A stretch of DNA of 64,000 bases from Anaeramoeba flamelloides (taxonomy: Eukaryota; Metamonada; Anaeramoebidae), in contig JANTQA010000063.1 in assembly GCA_027625915.1 (NCBI GenBank), forward strand, positions 1-64,000, given 5' to 3'. The position numbers and the translations under genes were made by a program. Shown here piece by piece: positions 54,099 through 64,000 of this stretch. The notes under the pieces were generated by a model. That model searched no databases. It was not told the origin of the DNA and saw only the letters and a list, made by a program, of their open reading frames with translations. The stretch's first letter is position 1, and each line of letters starts with the position of its first letter.

Positions 54099-54287
54099 CA
54101 GTCAGTTTCAAACTTTATTACCAACTTCAACGAAATTTAAGGAGGAAAAAAATCATATATTAAAGGAAAATAATTTGAAATTTTTTTTTTACAAATTATT
54201 TTACTTGAATCTGAATTTTGTTCTTTAATTTGAGATTTTATATTGTGCATTAATGTTAAAGTTTGTACCTTAAAAGTGAAACTCGCT
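54099..54287. mobile_element. Palindromic TA-flanked MITE, copy 5, diverged
   Basis: The left end CAGTCAGTTTCA is kept, but the arms are worn and the right end reads GTGAAACTCGCT. It is the oldest of the five copies by appearance. Confidence 0.65.
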
Positions 54288-55842
54288 ATAAATATACAAT
54301 CGGAAGTTTTATAAACACTTTTTAATTTATTTTTTAAAAAAATTCTCTCTAATATTTAAAATTTTTCAATAAAAAAAAAAAAAAACAATATTTTTTATTT
54401 AGAAAGAATAACTAATTTATTGATTTTCGAAATAAAAGTGCTAAAAAACTATTTTTTTTTAAATTAAAGGTGAATAATCCCCAAAAAATTACAATTTGGG
54501 GAATATTATTTTTCTTGAAATTCTCATCATACATTTTGATCAACTCTATTTAACTGAAATTCCCAAAACCAAAAATTAATTTCTTTATTTTTTAAGAATC
54601 CACTTATAGAATATATTGTTCAGAAAAAAATAAAAAATCTAAATCCATGATTAGAGTTGATATACAAAACATAAATATTTTAATAATTATAAAATTTAAA
54701 AAATAATAAAATATAAAAAAAAAATTTTGGGTACATATCAATGAAATTTCTAATGGGTAATATTTTCATTTCTTTAAGAAATTGAAATTGTTAACCAACA
54801 AAAATTATTTTCCAAAAGATTTTAAAATATGTATTGTTTTTATTTGAACAAGAAATTATAAAGTCTCAATATTCTTTATATTGATTTTGGATTTACACAA
54901 ACATTTGAATTTTTTGCAATGTACTTTAATTAAAAAAAAATTGATAAAATTAGGGAAAAAAAATTCAAAAAAAAAAGAAAAGAAAAAAAAAAGATAAAAG
55001 AAAGTTCTTAAAACAATCTCAAAAATGATTCTGATTTAAAAATTGAAAAAGTTATTTTGAGAGGAATATTGAACAAAAACCCATATAATACGTTTTATTT
55101 CTTCAATAATCCTGTTCCATTGACTTAAAAGGATTTTATATTTGCTAGAAAGTAATTTTTTTTTTTTAAATTAGATTGAATTTTCTGTAAAATATTTTTT
55201 TTTTTGGAATACATTTCAGAGAATAATAACTCTGGGAGTAATATAATTGATTTTTGGTGTTCTTTTTTAAACCTAAATAAAAAGGTGTGAAAAAAAAAAT
55301 TGAATCATGCAAATTTTGTTAATCTTACACAAAATAAAAGAGTTTCTTTTGATTAATAAGAGAATTCAACCATATAACCGCTTTCTTAAGAAAACCTCTA
55401 TTTGATCAATAGCTCAAAATTGGAGTAAATTCATATTATTTTAACTTTTTTCAACAAATAGATTTTTAGTCTATTTTTTGGATCATTGGGGAATAGAAAT
55501 ATTGATAGTTTTTCTTTAATGAAATCTAACGTTATTAAACCGCAAATATTATCAAATAAATTTCAAAAAAGAATGCGAAAAAAGACAAAAGTCAAAAGTA
55601 TAACAAAGAATTATTTATTAATCTTTAAATTAAAATTTAATTACAAATTATTTCAAATAATCCCGAGGTTCTAAAAAAAATATAAATAGAAAAATTTTCT
55701 ACAAAAAAAAACTCATGATTTTTGAATTATTGTATTTTGTCAAAAAAAAAATTAAAAAAACACAATACGAGATATATTTAAAAAATACAAAAGAAAAAAA
55801 AATAAGAATTTATGTTTTTGTTTTTGGTAAAAAATAAAAATT
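54288..55842. other. Intergenic, no gene seen
   Basis: Only AT-rich sequence and short frames occur before the stop of the PHD gene. Confidence 0.45.
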
Positions 55843-58800
55843 TTATTTTTTATCTTTTTGGTGATTATTTTTTGAATAAAAGGAGTAATTTCTCTCTTCG
55901 TTATGGCGATTACGATAACGATTCTGGTTATGATAATTTTCGGTTTGATTATGATTATAATTCTCTTCTCTTTCAGGGTCATAATTCCTGTTATTGTCCA
56001 ATGGGTAATCGTTATAATGATGATTATATTTTTGATGGTTATTATATTTTTGATTATGGTTATGATTATTTCTATGGTTATGGTTGGGAGGATTTGGTGG
56101 GGGAAGTGATGAGTTTCTCATACGATAGTTTCCCATACTGGAAGATCTTGATAATTGTGGTGCATTTCGCCTTCTTTCAGATAACCAAGAACGATCGGAA
56201 TTTCTTATTAAATCGCGTCTATTATCAAAATCCATTTGAGAATTTGATGGCAATCGTTTAAACATTTGTCTGGACGAAGACGATGATGATAAAGATGAAG
56301 ACGATTCTGCAAATGATGAAGAATTTGATGTAGATGCCAATACCGATTTTGATGTTGGTGATAACGGGGGTGATGCTTTAAGAAACGGCAAAGAAGAGGA
56401 GTTTCTTTTTAAGTCCTTTAAAAAATTTTTTTCATTCGTTTCATCAAACTTACTTGAGTATTCCCTATAATTTAAAGGTGACGTTGAATTTAAATTAAAA
56501 TTAGAATTCGGACTTGAATTATAATTTGAAGAAGATCTTGTGAATTTCTCAGGCGAATTGTGAGATTCTTCGAAGGATGACCTGGAGAAATAAATCGGAT
56601 CTGAATCCATTCTATTATTACGAGAAATGTATGGTCTTGTGATTGGGCGGTGTAAAGGGTGCTTTAATATCATTTTTAACATTCATTTGTTGTGGATTTA
56701 ATTGTGGTGTCATTAATCTATCAAATTCAACCCTTGGTGGGGATTGGGGATGTATGTTACTTATTTGTTGGGAAGACAGCTTTGATCGTTCCTCATTTGA
56801 CAACAAGGAATTTTTTTTTAGAGTTGATGATGCTGAGGGGATGAACGAAGATGAGGATTTTTTGACTGTTTTCTCAGATTTTGGAAATAACGGTTGGCTG
56901 GTAGACCTTGTAAGATTATTATGATGACTATCGTGGTGATTACTATCACCGTTATTTGTTAACTTTTTACTATTCCCCGAAAAGGTTGTAGATTTATATC
57001 GTTTTAAACCTTTTTCATTTGATTTATGAATTGTATTTTGATTTCCAATTAAATTCGATTTGGAAAAAAATGAATTCGTATTGGTTTTAAGAAAATGCTC
57101 TTTTCCGTTTTCATTTTCAGCTTCCAGAGAAATTTCTTTTATTTTTCTCATTTTTTCTCTTTTTCTTTCTTGATTTCTTTCTTTTTTTAGATCAATTCCC
57201 CCCCTCTTCCTTTTCCTCTTCCTCTTCCCCTTTCCCCATTTCTTTCTTTCTCCATTTTTATTTTTGTATTTTTATTATTATTTTTTTTTTCTGTTTTGGG
57301 GATTAAAGTATTATTTTTTGAAGGCGATCTTTGTGACTTGTTTGAAAAAATTAATTCCTTTTTATTAATTGAAGAATTCAATTGTAAATCATTAATACCC
57401 TGTTTTCCCGTTAAATGGTTCTTTTTGTTAATTAAATCTATTGAAGTTTCCTTCCTTAAAGTAGATTTTATTTTTTTATTTAAATTGCTTTTCTGATTCG
57501 AATTAGAAACAGACGATGATGAAATTGATAGAGGTATTGATGTTAATGATGTTGAATGTGTTAAGGATGAGTATTTTGGTGATTTTATTTTCGATTGTGA
57601 AGATTTTAATAAATGTGAAGATGAAGATGATGCATTTGAATTTAAAGAATTTTTTTTATTTGCTTTTATTGCTGTTGACAATGTGCTTAATTTCGGAGAT
57701 GAGCCCGTGGCCCTTTTTTTTTTATATTCTCTTAAAGAAAACTTTTTTTTTTTAATATTGCTTTTTTTTTCTTCTTCTTCTTTTAATTTTTGGGCATTTT
57801 CTTTTTCTCTTTGAGCAGCCAGTTTTTCTTCATCATTTTTTTTTAATCTTTCTAATCTTTCTTGTTCTTTTTCTTCTTCTTCTTCTCTCTTTTTTCTTCC
57901 TGTGATTTAATAAATGCTTTTATCCAAATTTTTTTCAATAAAAAGTTTTCATATTTTGGTGATATTTTGTGATTTTTTGTTTCAAACCATTTTTTTTCAA
58001 TCTCCAATTTGATCGTTTTTTCCTTTGCTTGCAATTCACAAATAATTCCATTAACAAACATCTATCTGATTCATATTTGGAGGGTTTGATAGAAAATGGT
58101 ATGGGATAACCAGTAAAAAATAGCCGATCAAATGTTCCAGTTCTTTTTGTGATTTTTTTTAAAATTTCTTCCCTTTTCCTTTTCATGATATTGGCTTCTT
58201 TTATTCTTATTCTCTTTTGTCTATAATCCTCATTTTTCTTGACTGTAATTGCCTTTTCATTTTCGTTATTTGTTTTTTGAAATTCTTTTTCAATTTTTGT
58301 GTTCGAAATAATATCATTAATTCCATTTTTTAACTTTTCAGTTAAAGATCCTAAATTAGAAGATCCTTTTGCATTGGATTTGTAAATTAAATTTTCCCTT
58401 TTTAATATTGTTGTTAATTTGTTTATACGATCATCACTTATTACCATTTTGGAATATGTATTATTATATTCCTTTCTATCTTTCTCATCATTGCTTCTTT
58501 TTTTATTATTTGAATTTCCTTTTTGGATATTATTCTTATTAATATTGCTCACAATCTTTCTTTGATCACCATTTTTTCCCTTTTTTTGTTTTTTCTGGAA
58601 TTCTAATGGATTTGTTTTTGTTGATTGTTTATTATAATTGATCTTGATATTATTAGTGGTGGTATTATTATTATTATTATTATTATTTTTATGATCTTGT
58701 ATAACTTGAAAATTATCAAAATTCCATTTTAATAAAAGCTTTTCATTTAGTATCTTTTCTTCTTGATTTTGTCTTTGGTTATTATTTTTTCTTCTGCTCT

Positions 58801-60037
58801 TTTTTTTTCCAACCACCAATTGTTCATTAACTTTTTTTAAATCATGACTTCTTTTTCGAGATCCTTTTCCGAAATCGCCAAAATCAAGATGCTTTTTTTG
58901 TTTTTGATCAATGCTTTTCTTTTTATTCACATTTCTTTGATTGTTAGATCTTCTCTTTTGTCTTCTTCTTGATTTTGGATTTGTGTTCTTTTCTTTACAA
59001 CTACCACAGACCCAATTTTTTTTTTTTGGCCCCCTGAGCCCTGTGTTGACACATTTTGAATGATAACATTTTTGACAATTTTTACATTTGACAACCCTTT
59101 GTGAATGATCATTGTTCTAAAATTTTTTTTGGGAAAATTGATGTACAATTTTTAGTGAAAGAAATCAAAATAAAACAAAAGGTAAATTACTTGGTTAGTC
59201 AAAGACGATGAAAAAAAGGTTAAAGGTTAAGTGGTAAAGAAATAAAAAAGGACGGAAAAAAAGATATGTTGAACAAATTTTGAAGAGAAAAATGCTTGAC
59301 AAATTAATTTTCATGTTTTAAAAGGTAAATTAGAAGCTTTTTTTGATAGGAATCGCATTATTAAAATAATTAATGTTGTGCTTTGTTTTATTTAAAAATA
59401 AATTTAAGAGCAAACCACAATCAAGAATTTCTTTTGAAATGGATAGAAGAAAAAAGAAAGAGGTTGTTACTTTTCCACAAATACAACCAATAATTCTCGG
59501 TTCACATAATTCGCAAAAATAGTTTTTTGGTGGATTTTTGATTGCAACACAGACAGCGTGTTGCCAAACTCTGCATTTTTCACACTGAATCATCAACTTA
59601 AAGTTGTCTACATTATTCCCACACGGACACCGAATAACGTTATCGTTTGGATCGTATTCTTCTTCTTTTTCCTCTTTCTCTTTCTCTTTCTCTTTCTCTT
59701 TTGGCAACACCTTCTTTTTGGGAATTTTATCAACTTTTACTCTCATATGCACCAACATCTCGATTTCTGTTTCAATTTTCTTTTCTTGTTCTGGTTTGTC
59801 TTCGATCTTTATTCTTTGAATTGTTTTGCTTTCGCGTTTTGTTTGTTTTTCTGGTTGTATTTTAATAATCGTTTCCCTTATGTTTTTGATTTGTTTTTGA
59901 ATGAAGATTTCTTTTTCATTGTTTTCAGGGTGTATTTGTTTTGGTAAAAGATTAGTAGCCTGACTTGAAGTTGTTCCTGTTTGGTGGTTTTGAAATTGGT
60001 TCGGGTTTTCTTTCAAGCTTGTTTGAGGTTTGTTCAT
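55843..60037 (-). CDS. Tandem PHD-finger protein with basic and Ser/Asn-rich tail; frame interrupted
   Basis: Exon 1 is 60037-59471. A 354 bp intron (GTAACA ... TTTTAG) leads to exon 2 from 59116. PHD finger 1 spans residues about 134-181: CPCG, then QCEKCRVWQHAVCV, then CELC. Its Trp before the His-containing block is of the kind found in readers of methylated H3K4, as in Set3-like PHDs. PHD finger 2 is assembled across the intron: CICGK, then CKNCQKCYHSKCV, then WVCGSC. Lys/Arg-rich and Asn-rich sequence follows, then a coiled stretch near 57.7-58.0 kb and a Ser-rich tail ending near 55843. The reading frame shifts near 58065, at a T6 run (57890-57895), at a C7 run (57198-57204) and near 56640, with similar-looking protein on either side. 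Homopolymer errors in the assembly or early decay could explain this. A nuclear chromatin-reader role is inferred. Confidence 0.75.
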
Positions 60038-61680
60038 TTTCTTTTTTTCAAAATTTGTGGCAAGTCTTTTTCTACAAAAAATATAAAGTTTTTTTGATAA
60101 TTTTTGTTCCTTTACTGTTAATTGCAAAATAAAAAGATCCAAATTTTCATTTAGCTTTCCTAAAAACACATATCGACAAGAAATTATTATAAAATCATCA
60201 AAGTCCCCAATTCTCAATGAGATGGAAGTGATAAATTTAAGCTGGTTTTAAGAATTAAAAATATTGAAAGGTTACCATGATTTACAAATCTTTTTAAAGA
60301 AAGCATAATGAAAATTTTGTTCCATTTATTTTGAAACAAATAGTAACAAAAAATGTGAGACTGTAAAGTTAAGTTAGGTTTATTTAAATTCAAAATACGA
60401 GACCAACAAATAGGATCTTATTTCTTAAAAAAAAAACAAAAATAAATAAGAATAGAAAAAGTTGATAAAAATGAAAACACAAAGAGGAAAATCGGATTTG
60501 TGTTCTTTCTAATTTTTCTACAAATTTTTGGAACAAATATGACCATTCCAAATCTCTTTAAATAAATTTGGAAGGAAATTTTGACAAATATAAACTTTTC
60601 ATTTTTTATTATTTTTTTTATTTCAAAATTTCGCAAACAAATGTTTTTTAACTTAAAAATAAGAATCCAAATTTAGCAAAGAAGAAGCAAAGTTTACAAT
60701 TTGTTTTACAGAATATATTGTGTGAATACCCATTTTACAAAATTTAAAAAGATTCCCAAAGAAATTTTGTTTTTTTCTTTTTTCTTTTTTCATTTTGCTT
60801 GATGAACTAATAACAACCATCATTATGTGTAACGTAGCAAAATTCCTGATTTCAGTTTGGCGTTTTAAAAAAGCGTGTCACAAAAGTTCTCAAATGTGTT
60901 ACTCAGATTGCTTCAAAGAACAAACCCAACACTTTGATCAATCAATTTTAAAAACTTTTATTCCTCACTTTTTTTCAAATAGCCGTACTAAAAGTGTTTG
61001 TTTAATTATGTGCGTTTTCCAATCAAGAAACATTTGAACACCAAAAATTAAACTAATTTCATCAAAATATTTACTACCTAGCTCTTAATGAATAGGCCTC
61101 TTCAAGGAATTACCAGTCCACCAAAATCATTCTTTACAACAAACTGCAAAAAGATGCAATTCAAGAGTGAATGAAAATTTCAAAAAGATCAAGCATAAGC
61201 TGTTTAAAAACAGTAATTTTATTGTAGTTAAGTGCAAGATCATCGAAACCAGTAAGCTCGTTAACCTAACCAGTCAACTAAAAGTGAACAGATGTCGAAC
61301 ATAAATCGATTTAAGGGACTCGTAAACTAAAAAAAATCTTTTATTAAATTTAATATCAAATTCTAAAAATTTTTACCCAATCTTGAAATTGAAAAAAGGT
61401 GGAAAAACCTGATTACTACAAAATCAAACTTACTTTTGAAGCTACTTTCAGAAATGAATTATTGTTTTTCAAAAGTTTGATCCCCATTTTTATCATTTTT
61501 GAAAAGTTCATAATTCAACATATTTCTGAATTATTTCAAAAAAAGAATATTTTCTTTAAAAGTGGATTGAAATCTTATGGTCTGTAAAGGAATTCGACAA
61601 AAATAAGCTTTAAAAATAAAAGCCACTAAGTTTTAAAATAACCCAGAATAAAGCATATACTTAATTTTAAAAAAAATACA
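60038..61680. other. Intergenic upstream of the PHD gene
   Basis: A frame at 60795-61034 (80 codons, Cys-bearing) resembles nothing I know. About 61430-61670 is a copy of the repeat at about 5320-5560. No other features are recognised. Confidence 0.4.
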
Positions 61681-61683
61681 ATA

Positions 61684-62040
61684 ATTTTTTTTTTTTTTAT
61701 TATTTAAGGGAGGGGTTATTAACCCCTCTTATTTGCGGTGAGGTTTTCCAGAATTTAAAAGAATTGAGTTAAATCGAAGATTTTACTCCATCCTTTGAAT
61801 TCTAGAAAACATAGGCACCCTACGGCACTCCCCGAATTCCTAAATTTTTATTTAGGAATTTTATTAAAGACACAAAAATAAGTTTATTACCCACTAAGGC
61901 TAATAAGCAGGTTGAATCCTTTTTTATAATAATATTAGAAATATTATTATTATTTAATATATTCGAAATATCAATTTTTTTTAATTCAGATATCCAGATT
62001 TTGCGATTATTTTCATAGGCTGGGAAGTTCCATAGAATAA
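61684..62040 (-). mobile_element. LINE 3'-end fragment, reverse orientation, with nested insertion
   Basis: Read on the minus strand, this matches about 9170-9420 of the first LINE, including CCTATGAAAATAATCG, AATATATTAAATAATAATAA-like sequence and the terminal CTCCCTTAAATAATA with an A-run. A 95 bp piece of another repeat (61737-61831) interrupts it. Confidence 0.7.
61737..61831. repeat. Hairpin repeat unit inserted in the LINE tail
   Basis: It carries CCAGAATTTAAAAGAATTGA and, beyond the centre, TTTGAATTCTAGAAAACATA followed by GGCACCCTACGGCACT. This is the reverse of the units in Nap1 intron 4. Comparison with the other two LINE tails shows that it was inserted within the word TTTGCCCGAATTCC. 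Confidence 0.65.
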
Positions 62041-62509
62041 AAAATACATTAATTATTTCAAACTTATAAAAAATATAATTTTTTGATTCAAAGAACAGTT
62101 AAAATCAATATGAAGTGAACCAATCTAAATTTCCATATACAATCTTTCAAATCGTTACTTGACTGGGTTTTTGCTGCCAAGTCGGTAACTTGATTATTAA
62201 TTTTAAAAAAAAAATTGAAAAATTAAAAAAATCAAATAATAAAAAAAAAGCAAACCAATGAAAAGAAAATTTCGAAAACAAATTCTTATCTTTACAAAAC
62301 TATCATTTTCAAGAAGTAATTTCCTCTAAATAAAGTCCAAATTTAAATCTTCATAAAGTAGCCTATTTCATTTGATCTCTATTTGGTGAAATATTTATCC
62401 CTCTCGATTAAAACCAATTATGAGGGAGAACCAGAAATTTTCCACATAAAAGAAAACAACTACCAACCCATTTAACACCTAAACTAAAATTCCACAATTT
62501 TCCACACCG

Positions 62510-62820
62510 TTAAAACGGTTCAAAGAATCACAATAATACAATTTCATTCAAATTGGGGATAATTTTGATTTTTGAAAAATATGAAAATCATTTTTTCATC
62601 CTTTAGTTTTATGTTTATATTTCATATTTTAAATTACCTAACCGTCTTTTGTTAGATCAGAAAATTTTTTTAACCATTGATATTTTGTTAAAGTTTGAGT
62701 TCTTTCAAAACAGAAGAACTAAAATGTAATTAGTCTATGTTATCTAACCATTTGATCGATCAATAATTGTAATAAATTTAAAACAAATTGACCACTAATT
62801 TTTTTTTGTTTTACTCTCTA
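62510..62820 (+). repeat. Dispersed repeat, forward copy
   Basis: This parallels 27305-27665 through GTTCAAAGAATC, TTTCATTCAAATTGG, ATATGAAAATCATTTTTTCA and TCTAACCATTTGATCGATCA. The downstream LINE present at 27.7 kb is absent here. Confidence 0.6.
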
Positions 62821-64000
62821 GAAAATTTTCGACACACTCTCAACACGAGTATGAAAAAATAATATTGAAAAAAAAAAAGTAGACAAAACCACTCTGTTCA
62901 TTAACTTTTCATGTTGAATAATAAACTTTAATCAGAATATATCAAAATTCCAGAACTTCACAACCATGTATCTATGATATTTAAAGTTGTTAGAAGTACC
63001 ACCTTTTTATTCGTCCCTACTTATAAGAAAAAAAAAGGTTTTTTTTTCGGGTAAAAAATTCCAAATAAACTGAAGGAGGAATTTTATTTTTATTTAACAT
63101 TGAGATATTCAATCTGATAGATAATAACTCATAGTTTTGAAAATGTTATACTCATCTAATAAAACTGAAACATAGAAAAAAAATACCTTGTGATAATTAT
63201 TATAAGTCTTCGTTGAGGGCCGTAGAGTACCTCACATATCCAAGATTCAAAAGAATGGAGAAAAATCAGATATTTTACTCAATTCTTTTAAATTTTGGAT
63301 AAGCAATAGAATTTTTTTGTAATTTTTGTAATATACGGAAAATTTATTGAATTTTAGTTTCATTTCAAAAATTAAAAAAAACACAATGATAAAATTTGAA
63401 TATATATATATATATATATATATAAATTGATAAATAATTCTTTAATAGTTAAAATAATTGGTTATCCATTTAAAAGATATTTATTAAATTTTAAATAATT
63501 TTAAAATAATATAATAATGACCTCCTAACCCTAAATAAACAAAATTTAAAATTCATGAACTATAAATTTTTTAAAAAAATCTTATTAGAACTTAGTAAAT
63601 TGATTTTTCAACTTAAATTGTTAAATATCTTGAAAAATAATTTTTAATCAGAACTTTTATTAACCAATAGTGTTTATGATAATTGAAGTTATCAAAAAGT
63701 AAAAAATTAGCAAATAATTGTTAATTTTTTTTTCAAAAATTTTTTTTATGGTGGTGAAATTTAGATATTATATTAAGTAAAAAATGGATTTTTTTACAAT
63801 TTTAGAGATAAATAAAGAGTTTCATGTATTTATTCAAATTTTGGTAATTGTAAACGAAAAGTATTTTTGGATTTTTGATCTCAAAGGGATTTTCAATATG
63901 AAAATATTTGATAAATATCAATATTTTGTTTGAAGAATGATTTTTTTTTAAAATTGAAAGAATTATATTCTAACCAAATAATTTTTTGTTAAAATTGTTC
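62821..64000. other. AT-rich terminal stretch
   Basis: It contains one more partial GCCGTAGAG-type repeat with a hairpin core (about 63210-63300) and a TA microsatellite (about 63402-63424). No gene is seen up to the window end. Confidence 0.45.

Noticed and set aside
59558-59947. Plus-strand 129-codon frame opposite the PHD gene
   Set aside because: Antisense shadow of the Lys/Glu-rich part of the PHD exon.
60795-61037. 80-codon Cys-containing frame as zinc-binding protein
   Set aside because: Cysteine spacing fits no finger type I know.

Overview
This window looks like nuclear DNA of a free-living amoeboid or flagellate protist. It is extremely AT-rich and carries spliceosomal GT-AG introns in host genes. 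Proteins have runs of Asn and Ser, and the gene content is eukaryotic: ribosomal protein eS25, the SCAR/WAVE subunit Nap1, RasGAP, PHD fingers and an ankyrin-kinase. Long intergenic stretches hold LINE remnants and small inverted-repeat DNA elements. The signalling-domain combinations would fit an Anaeramoeba-like or amoebozoan genome, but that assignment is an inference.

Layout: 1-1640 is much richer in GC and CpG than the rest and carries no recognisable gene. A three-copy repeat with a hairpin arrangement follows (1920-2890), then the two-exon eS25 gene (3194-3648), a tRNA-like sequence near 5.07 kb, and a decayed LINE (about 6.8-9.4 kb) split by a 1.04 kb TA-flanked DNA element. A large fold-back lies at 9.44-10.27 kb. 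A gene at 11.1-15.3 kb has an N-terminus resembling the ubiquitin-like domain of ATG11/FIP200. From 15.5 to 16.4 kb is one of two nearly identical 0.93 kb DNA elements. The minus-strand giant at 18.8-25.7 kb encodes five successive PH - helical - SH3-like modules and a C-terminal RasGAP domain. At 30.0-31.1 kb, also on the minus strand, a small gene encodes one such module, with a second decayed LINE in between.

At 36.5-38.4 kb is an ankyrin-protein kinase whose beta-3 lysine is absent and which has a lysine in the glycine loop, as in WNK kinases. Nested repeats lie at 38.7-40.5 kb. From 42.6 to 50.6 kb on the minus strand is a six-exon Nap1/NCKAP1 gene with a 3.5 kb repeat-laden intron. A cluster of palindromic TA-flanked elements (52.8-54.3 kb) separates it from a tandem-PHD-finger gene (55.8-60.0 kb, minus strand), whose second exon changes frame several times. 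The remainder (60.0-64.0 kb) is intergenic and repeat-rich.

The host genes do not form an operon. Several nevertheless point to the same cell biology: actin control (Nap1), Ras-family regulation at membranes (PH/SH3/RasGAP) and kinase signalling. All functional statements rest on motif recognition by eye; no database search was run.
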